A DNA stretch of 64,000 nt from Streptomyces antimycoticus (GCF_005405925.1 NZ_BJHV01000001.1:9300001-9364000), one strand, 5' to 3'; counted from the stretch's first letter, positions 34,127 through 43,526 are shown. Numbers and translations are program-made. The notes: generated by a model from the letters alone, not told the origin.

Positions 34127-35020
34127 TCAGCCGAGGACCACCGAGCGGGTGAGATGGCGGGGCTCGTCGGGGTCGAGCCCGCGCGTCGCCGCGATCGCGA
34201 CCGCGAGCCGCTGCACCATGACCAGTTCGGCCAGCGGGTCACGGCCGTAGCCGGCGACCCGGCCGCCGGTGCGGGTGATCTCCTGGTCCGCCACATCCGA
34301 GGCCCCCTCGCCCAGCCACCACACCACGCTCCGCGGGCCGGTCACGCTGATCGGGCCATGCCGGTACTCCTTGGCCGGATACGCCTCGGTCCACGCCCCC
34401 GCCGCCTCGCGCATCTTGAGCGCGGCCTCCTGGGCGACCCCGTAGGTCCAGCCCCGCCCGAGGAAGGTGAACTGCCCGGCGTCCACCAGCGCCCCGGGCA
34501 GCGGCTCGGCGAGCGCCGCCTCGCCGTCCGCCTCCAGGTGCTCCAAGGGCGTGCCCAAGTGGGCCCGGAGCAGGGCGAGTTCGCTGGTGGCCCAGCGGGT
34601 CTGCACCACCGACCGCTCATCGGCGAAGTCGAGCACGACCGCGGCGTCCGCGGCGCCCACGACCGGGGAGTCGGGGACGGCCGTGATGACGGTGGTGGGC
34701 ACCCGGCCGCGTACCGCGCCGAGCAGCTCCAGCACCTCGGTCGTGGTGCCGGACCGGGACAGTGCCACCACCCGGTCGTAGGCGCGGCCGACCGGCATCT
34801 CGGACGCGGCGAACGCGTCCGTCTCGCCCTGGCCGACCGCCTCGCGCAGCGCCGCGTACGACTGGGCGATGAACCACGAGGTGCCGCAGCCGATGACGGC
34901 GACCCGCTCACCCGGCCGGGGCAGCGCCACCGGTACGGGCCCCTCCGGATCCCGGGCCAGGGCGATGGCGCGCCGCCAGCAGTCGGGCTGGCTCGCGATC
35001 TCGGCCTCGGTGTGGCTCAT
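34127..35020 (-). CDS. SIS domain protein, AgaS-like amino-sugar-phosphate deaminase/isomerase
   Basis: A 297-residue protein with two SIS sugar-phosphate-binding domains, as in the isomerase half of GlmS. The first holds AVIGCGTSWFIAQSYAALRE and VVALSRSGTTTEVLELLGAV; the second FTFLGRGWTYGVAQEAALKM and EAYPAKEYRHGPISVTGP. Family members act as glucosamine- or galactosamine-6-phosphate deaminases (NagB-II, AgaS). ATG 35020 has GGGGAG 5-6 bases before it. Next to a chitosanase and a class II aldolase, conversion of an amino-sugar phosphate to a ketose phosphate is the best guess; whether glucosamine or galactosamine is used is open. Confidence 0.85.
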   Translation of the reverse strand: MSHTEAEIASQPDCWRRAIALARDPEGPVPVALPRPGERVAVIGCGTSWFIAQSYAALREAVGQGETDAFAASEMPVGRAYDRVVALSRSGTTTEVLELLGAVRGRVPTTVITAVPDSPVVGAADAAVVLDFADERSVVQTRWATSELALLRAHLGTPLEHLEADGEAALAEPLPGALVDAGQFTFLGRGWTYGVAQEAALKMREAAGAWTEAYPAKEYRHGPISVTGPRSVVWWLGEGASDVADQEITRTGGRVAGYGRDPLAELVMVQRLAVAIAATRGLDPDEPRHLTRSVVLG

Positions 35021-35052
35021 GGGACTCCCCTCGTCGCACGGTGACCCGAGCA

Positions 35053-35111
35053 CTTTTCATGCGCGGAGTTGTTTCGTACGAGCAGATAATGCGCAGGATC
35101 ACGCACGAAAG
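35053..35111. promoter_or_regulatory. DeoR-type operator repeats in divergent promoter
   Basis: Three related decamers lie between the SIS and deoR-type genes: CTTTTCATGCG (35053-35063), GTTTCGTACG (35071-35080) and, inverted, CGCACGAAAG (35102-35111). Repeated short boxes of this kind are usual for DeoR/GlpR repressors, so the adjacent regulator probably binds here and controls both directions. Confidence 0.6.
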
Positions 35112-35146
35112 TCCAGAGCCGATGTGCCCGGGGTAGGGTGATCGAC

Positions 35147-35932
35147 GTGAAACGGCCCGAGCGCTGGAACGCCCTGCTGGATCTGCTGACCAGGGACGGC
35201 AGGATCGATGTGGAGGAGGCGGCCGCCGAACTGGCGGTGTCCGCCGCGACCATCCGCCGCGACCTGGATGAGCTCGCTCAGCAGCAGATGCTGACCCGTA
35301 CCCGGGGCGGCGCGGTCGCGCAGAACCTCTCGTACGACCTTCCGCTGCGCTACAAGACCGCCCGGCGCGCCTCGGAGAAGCAGCGGATCGCCGCGGCCGC
35401 GGCCCGTCTGGCCGAACCGGGCTCGATCGTGGGGCTCAACGGCGGGACGACCACCACCGAGGTCGCCCGCGCCATCTCCCTGCGCGGCGATCTGTCCGCC
35501 CCGGGCGGCGCCCCGGCCGTCACGGTCGTCACCAACGCCCTGAACATCGCCAGTGAGCTGGCGGTGCGCCCCCAGGTCAAGATCGTGCTCACCGGCGGGG
35601 TCGCCCGTCCGCAGTCCTTCGAGCTGATGGGGCCGCTGGCCACCGGGGTGCTGGGCCAGGTGTCGCTGGATCTGGCGATCCTCGGCGTGGACGCGCTGGA
35701 CACGGTCCAGGGCGCGACCGCCCACCATGAGGGGGAGGCCAGCATCAACCACCTCATGGCCGGCCGGGCGGCCCGGGTGGTGGTCGTGGCGGACAGCTCC
35801 AAGCTGGGCCGCCGGGCGTTCGCCCGGATCTGCGCGCTGGAGGAGATCGACGTGCTGATCACGGACACCGGCGCCGGTGCGGAGCTGGTCGCTCCGTACA
35901 CCGAGGCCGGTGTCCAGGTGATCAGGGCCTGA
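35147..35932 (+). CDS. DeoR/GlpR family transcriptional repressor
   Basis: A 261-residue DeoR-family repressor. The winged helix reads RWNALLDLLTRDGRIDVEEA then LAVSAATIRRDLDELAQQQM; the sensor domain is a ribose-phosphate-isomerase-like fold with VGLNGGTTTTEVARAI, VVTNALNIASELA and VVVADSSKLGRRAFARI, which binds phosphosugars. GTG 35147 is preferred since the protein then starts KRPERW and AGGGTG lies 7 bases upstream; GTG 35138 is an alternative. It diverges from the SIS/aldolase pair and is the likely regulator of amino-sugar use (AgaR-like). Confidence 0.9.
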   Translation: MKRPERWNALLDLLTRDGRIDVEEAAAELAVSAATIRRDLDELAQQQMLTRTRGGAVAQNLSYDLPLRYKTARRASEKQRIAAAAARLAEPGSIVGLNGGTTTTEVARAISLRGDLSAPGGAPAVTVVTNALNIASELAVRPQVKIVLTGGVARPQSFELMGPLATGVLGQVSLDLAILGVDALDTVQGATAHHEGEASINHLMAGRAARVVVVADSSKLGRRAFARICALEEIDVLITDTGAGAELVAPYTEAGVQVIRA

Positions 35933-36070
35933 CGCGGCGGACGAGCCTGGCGCGGCGGACGAGCCTGGCGCGGCGGACGAGCCTGGCGCGCCGAGCGGTC
36001 CTGAAGCCCCGGACGGTCCTGAAGCCCCGGACGGGCCCGTAGCGCCGGACGGGCCCGTAGCGCCGGACGC
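35933..36070. repeat. degenerate minisatellite between converging genes
   Basis: Successive blocks repeat in tandem: three copies of a GCGGCGGACGAGCCTG unit, two of GACGGTCCTGAAGCCCCG and two of GACGGGCCCGTAGCGCCG, all 16-18 bases long. The array fills the space between the deoR-type stop and the aroQ stop and shows no gene of its own. Confidence 0.8.
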
Positions 36071-36550
36071 CTACGCCTGCGCCTTGGTCGAGGCCAGCAG
36101 GGCGGCCACGCGCTCGACGGCGAACGCGTAGCCCTGCACACCGCATCCGGCGATCACCCCGTTGGCCAGCGCGGAGACGTAGGAGTGGTGCCGGAACGCC
36201 TCCCGCTGGTGGATGTTGGAGATGTGCACCTCCACGATCGGCAGACCGTCGCAGGTCGCCAGGGCGTCGCGCAGCGCGACGGAGGTGTGGGAGTAGCCCG
36301 CGGGGTTGATGATGACCGCCGCGTGGTGCTCACGCGCCTCATGGACCCAGTCGATCAGCTGCCCCTCGTGGTTGCTCTGCCGGCAGTCGGTCGTCAGACC
36401 GTGCGGGGCGGCTGTCACGGCGACCAGTTTCTCGATGTCGGCCAGGGTGTCCGTGCCGTAGATCTCGGGTTGCCGGCGACCCAGGAGGTTCAGATTCGGC
36501 CCGTTCAGGACCATGATCGTGGAACGGTCGCGCACGGGGGTGGTCGCCAT
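36071..36550 (-). CDS. aroQ: type II 3-dehydroquinate dehydratase
   Basis: A 159-residue dodecameric enzyme of the shikimate or quinate pathway, converting 3-dehydroquinate to 3-dehydroshikimate. Hallmarks: [19 protein letters not shown] (active-site Arg and Tyr), [35 protein letters not shown] (catalytic His) and [18 protein letters not shown]. The pathway partners are not adjacent; an isolated copy may serve quinate breakdown rather than aromatic synthesis. Confidence 0.95.
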   Translation of the reverse strand: MATTPVRDRSTIMVLNGPNLNLLGRRQPEIYGTDTLADIEKLVAVTAAPHGLTTDCRQSNHEGQLIDWVHEAREHHAAVIINPAGYSHTSVALRDALATCDGLPIVEVHISNIHQREAFRHHSYVSALANGVIAGCGVQGYAFAVERVAALLASTKAQA

Positions 36551-36627
36551 GGCGTGGTGGTCCTTCCTGGGCGGTCGGTACGTCGAGGGCGGTTCACCGG
36601 AGACACCGGCCCGCGACGCATCGTAGA

Positions 36628-38445
36628 TCAGGGATATGACACCACGGTCGACGGCACGGTGGAGGTGCCCGACGTGGGAGAGCCGGTGTCATTGATGACG
36701 CGTTCGTACTGGCCCTGGCCGCCGAGCGAGACGACCAGCAGATTGTGGAACTTCACCCCCGACGCGTTCGGGGCGGCGAAGCCGTGGTGCTGCACGATGC
36801 TCGGGTCGACGTTGTAGTAGCAGTAGCTGCCGAGCCCCCATCCCTCGTGCGTGGTCACCGAGTCGGCCACCTTGTAGGCCGCGTAGCCCTTGATGGAGCC
36901 GTTCTGGATGGCCGCCTGGTTCGGGGCGTCGTACGCCTTCTCGTTCTGGAAGAAGATGGTGCGGCCCCGCTGCCCGTACCACTGCACGTCGTACTTGTTG
37001 AAGTGCTCCACGAACAGCCCCGTGGCGAGGACGTCGTCGCCGTTGACCCGGACTCCGTAGTCGGCGCGGTTGGTCTCCCAACCGACCCCGTCACCGTGGT
37101 CGGCGCGCCAGACCCAGGTGTGGTCGACGATGGTGTGACGGCTGTTGATCACCATGCTGGTGGTGGCCTTGCCGGGGCCTGCGCCGCCGATGCGGATGAA
37201 CACGTCCTGGACGGTGGTGGGGTTGGCGGAGTGGTCGGCCGAGGCTCCCGCCGGGCCGACCTCCAGCAGGGTGGCGGAGTTGACCGGTCCGGCGTCGATG
37301 AGGAAACCGGCCAGCCGCACCCCGTCCACATCGGCGACCTTCACCGCGGTGGCGCCGTTGTCGGGGATGAGCGTGGCGTAGCCGAGCCCCAGGATGACGG
37401 TGTTCGCCCGGTTCACCTGGATCGGCCGGTCGAGGTGGTAGATCCCCGGGGTGAGCAGCAGCTGGAGCCCCTGGGCGAGCGCCTCGTTGAGGGTGGCCGC
37501 GGAGACGCCCGGTTTGGCCACGTAGAACTGCGTCAGCGGCAGCGAGGTGCCTCTGGGGGTGCCGTTGCCCCAGGTGACCCCGCGGGCGTTGGTCCGCTTC
37601 TCGGGCAGGAAGACCCGGTACTCGCTGCCGTTGAGGTACAGGAACGGCTTCTCCCGGGAGACGGGGGTGGTGTCGAGCGTGGTGTAGGGCGGGTTCGGGA
37701 AGCTCTGCCCGGGCGCGCCCTCCACACCGGAGAACACCATGTTCCACACGCCGTTGAGCCAACTGCCGATCGCGCTGTCGCGGGTGTACCACTGCTGCTG
37801 GGAGTACGGTCCGACCTGGCCGTCGATGCGGCTGTCCGCGATGTAACCGCCGCTCGCCCAGCCGTAGCCGTCGGGGGAGAGGTTGAGCCCGCCGCGGACG
37901 TGCATCCGCCGGAAGGGCGCCGCCTGCGCCACCGCCCAGCGGTTGGTGCCGTTGACGGGGACGACCGCGAGGTTCTCCGCCGAACGCCAGAAGTTCTGGG
38001 TGGCATTGCCGTTGAACCACCCGGCGTCCACCGTGATATCGCCGTTGATGGTCGTGTCGTCGGGGGACAGCCCCAGCCCGGCGATGGAGGTGTAGAAGCC
38101 GATCTGGGCGTTGAGCCCGCTGTAGGAGCCGGGCTTGAACAGCAGGGCGTAGCGCCCGGTGCCGAACTGCGCCGACTCCTGCTTCTTGAACACCTCGTCC
38201 AGCTTGGCCTGGATGCCGGGCGTGGACGGGTCGAAGACGATGACGTTCGGGCCGAGGTCGCCGCCACCCGGCAGCGCCCGTGGGCCCTTGCTCCGGCTCG
38301 CGGGGGCGGCGGACGCGGGAGTGGCCAGGCCGGCGAGGGCGGGGGCCGATGCGACGGCGGCCGCGGCGCCGAGCACCGCCCGGCGGCCGACCGGGGAGCG
38401 GCCGGAGGAAGACGGCGTGGAGAACGGCGTGGGGGAAGGCGTCAT
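36628..38445 (-). CDS. Tat-exported beta-helix glycanase-like protein (GH55-like)
   Basis: A 605-residue secreted protein with a twin-arginine leader ([20 protein letters not shown]). The mature part begins [20 protein letters not shown], as in two-barrel parallel beta-helix (pectin-lyase-fold) hydrolases, and continues with repeated turns such as [20 protein letters not shown] and [20 protein letters not shown]. Length and build fit GH55 beta-1,3-glucanases; some relatives are annotated as 'adenylyl cyclase' or 'coagulation factor' type without basis. The GGGAGCGCTCTC operator before it and the neighbouring glucanase genes support beta-glucan degradation. The exact family should be treated as likely, not certain. 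Confidence 0.7.
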   Translation of the reverse strand: MTPSPTPFSTPSSSGRSPVGRRAVLGAAAAVASAPALAGLATPASAAPASRSKGPRALPGGGDLGPNVIVFDPSTPGIQAKLDEVFKKQESAQFGTGRYALLFKPGSYSGLNAQIGFYTSIAGLGLSPDDTTINGDITVDAGWFNGNATQNFWRSAENLAVVPVNGTNRWAVAQAAPFRRMHVRGGLNLSPDGYGWASGGYIADSRIDGQVGPYSQQQWYTRDSAIGSWLNGVWNMVFSGVEGAPGQSFPNPPYTTLDTTPVSREKPFLYLNGSEYRVFLPEKRTNARGVTWGNGTPRGTSLPLTQFYVAKPGVSAATLNEALAQGLQLLLTPGIYHLDRPIQVNRANTVILGLGYATLIPDNGATAVKVADVDGVRLAGFLIDAGPVNSATLLEVGPAGASADHSANPTTVQDVFIRIGGAGPGKATTSMVINSRHTIVDHTWVWRADHGDGVGWETNRADYGVRVNGDDVLATGLFVEHFNKYDVQWYGQRGRTIFFQNEKAYDAPNQAAIQNGSIKGYAAYKVADSVTTHEGWGLGSYCYYNVDPSIVQHHGFAAPNASGVKFHNLLVVSLGGQGQYERVINDTGSPTSGTSTVPSTVVSYP

Positions 38446-38487
38446 GGGGGCGTCTCTCCTGGTTCAGTAAATGAACGGGATGGAGGT

Positions 38488-38503
38488 GAGGGAGCGCTCT
38501 CTT
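38488..38503 (-). promoter_or_regulatory. LacI-type operator A
   Basis: GAGGGAGCGCTCTCTT is an imperfect palindrome centred on AGCGCT, 43-58 bases upstream of the beta-helix gene start. It is the weakest of three related sites in the locus and resembles CebR-type operators (TGGGAGCGCTCCCA). Confidence 0.65.
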
Positions 38504-38743
38504 GCCGTCGCATGCTTCATCCATGTGAACGACTCGTCAAGAGTTGTGACCGCAGTCTGTGGGTGTTGTTGGCTTTTGAACATCAACTGGCCTGGAAATT
38601 CCGATAGTTCGGGCGCAGTTGGGGCGGATTCACGGTCGCCCGTGTCCATGGATGTTGTGTTCAAGAGGTAAGCGGAGCCGGTGTCTGATCCTTTCTGCTC
38701 GACGCCTTGACACCTTTGTGTGTCCGCCCGGACACTCCCGTCT

Positions 38744-38760
38744 TGGAGAGCGCTCTCCCA
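38744..38760 (+). promoter_or_regulatory. LacI-type operator B
   Basis: TGGAGAGCGCTCTCCCA holds a perfect 14-base palindrome (38745-38758). It lies about 130 bases before the DUF1996 gene start and is the best of the three related sites. Confidence 0.75.
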
Positions 38761-38886
38761 GTGTTGTCGCGGGCCGGTGACGGCCCGTCATACGGGCGGC
38801 CCGGCCCGCACCCACGGCGCCGCGAGTCCTCGCCGTGTACGGCCGCCTGGCCACCTTCACCCTCTCTCCACGTGGCAGGAGTCTCC

Positions 38887-39978
38887 ATGGCACGGAGATC
38901 GAAGATCGTTTCAGGAACCCTGATCGCAGGCGCGTTACTGCTGACCTCGCTCGGCCTCGGTGGTATCGCGATGAGCGCCGAAGCGCCCCCGGCCGAGCCC
39001 GCGGGCGGCGGTGTCACGGCCGCCCACGCGGGACACGTCATGGCGGCGCCGTCGTCCTCCTCCCCCGAGGACCCGGACGGCGACGGCTACATTCCCGCGA
39101 ACCCGCCGGTCACCGGCGTCACACCGTCCACGAAGGAGCCGCCGCACCGCTACTTCCACGAGTTCCAGGCCAACTGCTCGGTGAGCCACACCAAGCCGGA
39201 CGACCCCATCGTGTACCCGCAGCGGCCGGGCGCGTCCCATGACCACACCTTCATGGGCAACACCACGACCGATGCGGCCAGCACCACGGCCTCCCTCGAC
39301 GCCGGCCGCACCACCTGCAAGGCGCCGGGCGACAAGTCGGGTTACTGGATGCCCACACTGTTCAACGCCGACCGGCCGGTGCTGCCCATCGGCCCGCAGA
39401 CCATCTACTACAAGGCGGGCGTGACCGACTACACCAGTGTGCGGCCCTTCCCCAAGGGGCTGCGTTTCGTGGTGGGCGACCCGATGCAGACCGCCGAGGA
39501 GTTCCGCCACCACCCCGGCTTCGTGGAGGGCTGGGAGTGCGGCGACAGCTTCTTCAACATCGAGTTCCCCAAGGACTGCCCGAGCCGGCCCGAGGTCCAG
39601 CTCAACATCCGTTTCCAGGCGCCCAGTTGCTGGGACGGCAAGTACCTGGACACGCCCGACCACCGCAGCCATATGGCCTACCCCGTGGTGAACCCAGGGA
39701 CGAACAACAACGTGTGTCCGGCCGACCACCCGGTGGCGCTGCCGATGGTCGAGTTCAAGATGGCCTTCCCGGTCAACGGTGACCTCTCGCACGCGCGGCT
39801 GGCCAGCGGCCCGAGCTGGTCGTTCCATTACGACTTCTTCAACGCCTGGGACGCGCCCACGCTCAAGGCGCTCGTCGATCACTGCGTCGTCGGGGCGCTG
39901 CAGTGCGACGCCCGCGGCTACGACCAGACCCACCCCGAGGCCGGAGCGGCCCTGGACGAGAACTACGAGCTGCCGTGA
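38887..39978 (+). CDS. secreted DUF1996 domain protein
   Basis: A 363-residue secreted protein; AGGAG lies 5 bases before the ATG. A signal peptide (IVSGTLIAGALLLTSLGLGG) is followed by a Pro/Ser-rich linker and a DUF1996 domain with PGASHDHTFMGNTTTDAAST, GYWMPTLFNADRPVLP, WECGDSFFNIEFPKDCPSRP and HMAYPVVNPGTNNNVCPADH. DUF1996 is common in fungi and actinomycetes beside carbohydrate-active genes; its biochemical role is not known to me. Position between two probable glucanases and a shared operator suggest a helper in beta-glucan attack. Confidence 0.85.
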   Translation: MARRSKIVSGTLIAGALLLTSLGLGGIAMSAEAPPAEPAGGGVTAAHAGHVMAAPSSSSPEDPDGDGYIPANPPVTGVTPSTKEPPHRYFHEFQANCSVSHTKPDDPIVYPQRPGASHDHTFMGNTTTDAASTTASLDAGRTTCKAPGDKSGYWMPTLFNADRPVLPIGPQTIYYKAGVTDYTSVRPFPKGLRFVVGDPMQTAEEFRHHPGFVEGWECGDSFFNIEFPKDCPSRPEVQLNIRFQAPSCWDGKYLDTPDHRSHMAYPVVNPGTNNNVCPADHPVALPMVEFKMAFPVNGDLSHARLASGPSWSFHYDFFNAWDAPTLKALVDHCVVGALQCDARGYDQTHPEAGAALDENYELP

Positions 39979-39982
39979 ACCA

Positions 39983-40023
39983 CGGCCCGGCCGCGGGGTG
40001 CGGACACCACCGCGGCCGGGCCG
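39983..40023. terminator. hairpin after DUF1996 gene
   Basis: A perfect 14-base stem (CGGCCCGGCCGCGG with its complement) and 13-base loop begin four bases after the DUF1996 stop codon. It may terminate or reduce read-through into the glucanase gene that follows 84 bases later. Confidence 0.7.
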
Positions 40024-40062
40024 CCGCACTCCACTTCCCCCGACACACCGAAAGACACCACC

Positions 40063-41811
40063 ATGACGCGGACCCGTACCGCCCCACGCCGTATCGCGGC
40101 GCCCCTCACCGCCGGTCTGCTGGCCGCCGGCGCCCTCGCGCTGCCCGGCCGGCCGGCCCACGCCGCCGGAAGCGTCGTCAAGGTCACCGGCTCCCAGGGC
40201 GACTGGCGGCTGACCGTGGACGGCCAGCCGTATCAGATCAAGGGCCTGACCTGGGGCCCCGCCATCGCGGACGCCGACCGCTATCTGCCCGATCTGCGGT
40301 CGATGGGTGTCAACACCCTCCGCACCTGGGGCACCGACGCCACCAGCAAACCCCTCTTCGCCTCCGCGGCCGCCAACGGCATCAAGGTGATCGCAGGTTT
40401 CTGGCTGCAGCCCGGTGGCGGCCCGGGCAGCGGCGGCTGTGTGAACTACCGGACGGACACCGCCTACAAGGACCAGATGCTCGCCGAGTTCCCCAAGTGG
40501 GTCGCCACGTACAAGGACCACCCGGGCGTGCTGATGTGGAACGTCGGCAACGAGTCGGTGCTCGGCCTGCAGAACTGCTACAGCGGCGAAGAGCTGGAGC
40601 GGCAGCGCGACGCCTACACCACGTTCGTCAACGACATCGCCAAGAAGATCCATGGTGTCGACCCCGACCACCCGGTCACCTCCACCGACGCATGGACCGG
40701 CGCCTGGCCGTACTACCAGAGAAACGCCCCCGACCTGGACCTGTACGCCGTCAACTCCTACAACGCCGTCTGCGACATCAAGGCCACTTGGGAACAGGGC
40801 GGATACACCAAGCCGTACATCGTCACCGAGACCGGCCCCGCGGGGGAGTGGGAGGTCCCCGACGACGCCAACGGCGTGCCGGAGGAGCCCACCGACCAGG
40901 CCAAGGCCGCGGGCTACACCAAGGCGTGGAACTGCGTCACCGGCCACCGGGGCGTCGCGCTCGGCGCCACGATGTTCCACTACGGCACCGAGGACGACTT
41001 CGGCGGCGTCTGGTTCAACCTGCTGCCCGCCGGCCAGAAGCGGCTGTCGTACTACGCGGTGAAGAAGGCGTACGGCGCGGACACCTCGCATGACAACACA
41101 CCGCCGGTCATCTCCTCACTGGCCGTGGACGGCGACCCCGCCAAGGTGGAGGCGGGCCGCGATCTGACGCTCACGGTCAAGGCCACCGACCCCGACGGCG
41201 ACGCGCTCGCCTACCAGGTGCTGGGCAGCAGCATGTACCTCGACAAGGACAAGAAACTCACCCCGCTGCCCGCCACCGACCTCGGCGGCGGCCGGCTGAA
41301 GGTCACCGCGCCGGACCGCCCCGGCGTGTGGAAGGTCTACGTCAAGGCCACCGACGGCAAGGGCAACGTGGGCATCGAGACCCGTTCCATACGGGTCGTC
41401 CCGCCCGCCGTGAACGGCACCAATGTGGCCCTCGGCAAGCCGGCCACCGCCTCCTCGTACCAGACAGGTGGCGGCGACTGCCCCTGCACCCCCGCCAACG
41501 CCGTGGACGGCAAGGCGGACACCCGCTGGGCGGCCGACTGGAGCGATCCGCAGTGGCTCCAGGTGGACCTCGGCACAGCCACCCCCCTCACCCATGTCCA
41601 GCTTGTCTGGGAGGCCGCCTACGCCAAGGCGTACACCCTCCAGACCTCAGACGACGGCCAGAGCTGGCGCACCATCCGTGAGGTGACCGACGGCAACGGC
41701 GGTGTCGACGACTTCGACGTCTCCGGCACCGGCCGCTACGTCCGTGTCCACGGCACGGCCCGGGGCACCGGATACGGCTACTCGCTCTACGAGTTCGGCG
41801 TCTACCACTGA
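40063..41811 (+). CDS. secreted GH5/GH2-like beta-glucanase with discoidin (CBM32-like) domain
   Basis: A 582-residue secreted protein: signal peptide, a (beta/alpha)8-barrel hydrolase or glucanosyltransferase domain, an Ig-like linker domain (~345-440) and a C-terminal F5/8-type discoidin domain (NVALGKPATASSYQTGG, NAVDGKADTRWAADWSDPQW). Probable acid/base Glu164 is in MWNVGNES and nucleophile Glu256 in YIVTETGPAGEW. The barrel resembles those assigned to GH2-type TIM barrels and to GH72-like beta-1,3-glucanosyltransferases. It follows the DUF1996 gene and precedes the lacI-type regulator, so a role in beta-glucan breakdown is likely. Confidence 0.82.
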   Translation: MTRTRTAPRRIAAPLTAGLLAAGALALPGRPAHAAGSVVKVTGSQGDWRLTVDGQPYQIKGLTWGPAIADADRYLPDLRSMGVNTLRTWGTDATSKPLFASAAANGIKVIAGFWLQPGGGPGSGGCVNYRTDTAYKDQMLAEFPKWVATYKDHPGVLMWNVGNESVLGLQNCYSGEELERQRDAYTTFVNDIAKKIHGVDPDHPVTSTDAWTGAWPYYQRNAPDLDLYAVNSYNAVCDIKATWEQGGYTKPYIVTETGPAGEWEVPDDANGVPEEPTDQAKAAGYTKAWNCVTGHRGVALGATMFHYGTEDDFGGVWFNLLPAGQKRLSYYAVKKAYGADTSHDNTPPVISSLAVDGDPAKVEAGRDLTLTVKATDPDGDALAYQVLGSSMYLDKDKKLTPLPATDLGGGRLKVTAPDRPGVWKVYVKATDGKGNVGIETRSIRVVPPAVNGTNVALGKPATASSYQTGGGDCPCTPANAVDGKADTRWAADWSDPQWLQVDLGTATPLTHVQLVWEAAYAKAYTLQTSDDGQSWRTIREVTDGNGGVDDFDVSGTGRYVRVHGTARGTGYGYSLYEFGVYH

Positions 41812-41847
41812 TCCATGGCCGGTGGTGATGTGTCCCCGGCGGTGGCG

Positions 41848-41860
41848 GGAGAGCGCTCTA
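41848..41860 (+). promoter_or_regulatory. LacI-type operator C
   Basis: GGAGAGCGCTCTA contains the palindrome AGAGCGCTCT (41850-41859), 36-47 bases before the lacI-type start codon. It is probably the autoregulatory site. Confidence 0.7.
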
Positions 41861-41894
41861 TGCCCTCGGGGCGCGCTGCCACTAGGGTGCGGGT

Positions 41895-42947
41895 ATGAAC
41901 CGACACGCCCCGACCTTGGAGGATGTCGCCCGGGAGGCCGGTGTCTCCCGGGCGACGGTGTCCCGGGTCGTCAATGGCGTCCGCAACGTGGATCCGGCCA
42001 TCCAGGACCAGGTCCGCGTCGCGATCGAGCGCACCGGCTACGCGCCCAACCGGGCGGCCAGATCGCTGGTGACCCGGCGCACCGGCACCGTGGCGCTCGT
42101 CGTCTCCGGGGCCGGGGACGGGACCGGGGACACCTCGGAGGAGGAGCAGAACGCCTTCGCCGCACGGGTGTTCGCCGATCCGTTCTTCGGCCGGGTGGTC
42201 GGCGGGGTGGTGGGATTCCTGCGGCCGCGCTCGACGCACCCGGTGCTGATGTTCGCCGAGTCCCCCGAGGCCAGGCAGGAGGTACTGCGGTATCTGCGGC
42301 AGGGAAACGCGGACGGGGCCCTCGTGGTGTCCACCCACCCCGACGATCCGCTGCCCGCGCTGCTGGCCGAGGCCGGACTGCCCGCCGTGCTCTTCGCCCG
42401 GCCCGTGCGGCCGGTCGCGCTGAGCCATGTCGACCTGGCGCACTGGGACGGTGGCCGCCTCGCGGCCGAGTGTCTGCTGGCCCGGGGATGCCGGAAGGTG
42501 GCCACCGTGTCGGGGCCGTGGGCGGTGGCGGCGAGCCAGGAGCGGCTCGCCGGGTTCCGCGACACCATGGCCCGCGGTGGCCATCCGTATGTGCCGGTGG
42601 CCGAGGGGGGCTTCACGCTGGACAGCGGGGTGGCGGCGATGACCGAGCTGCTGGCCGAACACCCCGATGTGGAGGGGGTGTTCGCGGCCAACGACCTGAT
42701 GGCCCAGGGGGTCTGCCAGGTGCTGAGGGAGCGCGGCCGGCGGGTGCCCGACGATGTCGCGGTCGTCGGCTTCGACGATTCCAGCGTGGCCGCCACCTGT
42801 CGGCCGCCGCTGACCTCGGTGCGCCAGCCGGTGGAGGACATGGCGGCGGCGATGGCCCGGCTGCTCGACGAGCACGTCCGCGGCCTGCGCACCGAGCCGG
42901 CCTCGGTCCTCTTCGAACCGGAGCTGGTGGTACGGGAGTCGGCGTAG
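41895..42947 (+). CDS. LacI family repressor of the beta-glucan locus
   Basis: A 350-residue LacI/GalR regulator: TLEDVAREAGVSRATVSRVV at residues 6-25, hinge GYAPNRAARSLVTRRTG, sensor domain ending PDDVAVVGFDDSSVAATCRP. An unusual insert rich in Gly and Glu (GAGDGTGDTSEEEQNAFAAR) lies at the hinge-sensor border. Three AGCGCT-centred palindromes in this locus, one before its own gene, suggest it controls the beta-helix, DUF1996 and glucanase genes. The ligand is probably a beta-gluco-oligosaccharide such as cellobiose or laminaribiose, by analogy with CebR. Confidence 0.92.
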   Translation: MNRHAPTLEDVAREAGVSRATVSRVVNGVRNVDPAIQDQVRVAIERTGYAPNRAARSLVTRRTGTVALVVSGAGDGTGDTSEEEQNAFAARVFADPFFGRVVGGVVGFLRPRSTHPVLMFAESPEARQEVLRYLRQGNADGALVVSTHPDDPLPALLAEAGLPAVLFARPVRPVALSHVDLAHWDGGRLAAECLLARGCRKVATVSGPWAVAASQERLAGFRDTMARGGHPYVPVAEGGFTLDSGVAAMTELLAEHPDVEGVFAANDLMAQGVCQVLRERGRRVPDDVAVVGFDDSSVAATCRPPLTSVRQPVEDMAAAMARLLDEHVRGLRTEPASVLFEPELVVRESA

Positions 42948-43526
42948 CCTCTGCGCCGGACGTGTGCGTGGCCCCTGCGCCCGGGCGGTGCGTTTGTCCC
43001 CGGCGCGGGACGTGCGTGTGGTCCCTGCGCGGGACGCATACGTAGGCCTCGCGCTCGGACGTGCCCTGGCCCTGCGCGGGACGTGCGTGTAGCCCTCGCG
43101 CCGGGACGTGCGTGTAGCCCTCGCGCCGGGACGTGCGCGTAGCTCTGCGCGGGATGTGCGTGTACCCCTGCGCCAGCTGTGCCCGTAGCCCTGCGCACGG
43201 GCCACACGTAGCCCTGGCGTTCGGACATGCGCGTAGCTCTGCGCGGGATGTGCGTGTACCCCTGCGCCAGCTGTGCCCGTAGCCCTGCGCACGGGCCACA
43301 CGTAGCCCTGGCGTTCGGACGTGCGCGTAGCTCTGCGCGGGATGTGCGTGTACCCCTGCGCCAGCCGCGCTCGTAGCCCTGCGCACGGGCCACACCCAGC
43401 CCTCGCGCCCGGACGTGCCCCTAGCCCTACGCGGGACGTGTCCGTAGCCTCCGCGTCGGACGTGCCCGTAGCCCTGCCGCAGCCGCGCGCGTACCCCCCC
43501 GCCCGCGCCAGCCGCGCCCGTACCCC
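42948..43526. repeat. minisatellite with 94-base higher-order repeat
   Basis: Between two converging regulator genes lies about 580 bases of degenerate 19-23-base units of the type GCGCGGGACGTGCGTGTAGC. In the middle a 94-base higher-order unit recurs at least twice almost perfectly: AGCTCTGCGCGGGATGTGCG starts at 43141, 43235 and 43329. The period is not a multiple of three, and all frames across it are simple repeats, so no gene is supported. The structure implies recent unequal crossing-over or replication slippage. Confidence 0.9.

Larger units (their letters stand above)
38446..38886. other. divergent promoter region of the glucanase locus
   Basis: This 441-base spacer between the beta-helix gene and the DUF1996 gene is AT-richer than its surroundings (about 38510-38600) and contains two LacI-type palindromes, one near each gene. 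No gene is supported inside it. Confidence 0.7.

Noticed and set aside
42948..43526. Possible CRISPR array
   Set aside because: Repeats are contiguous and degenerate with no unique spacers of equal length, and no cas gene is present; it is a minisatellite.
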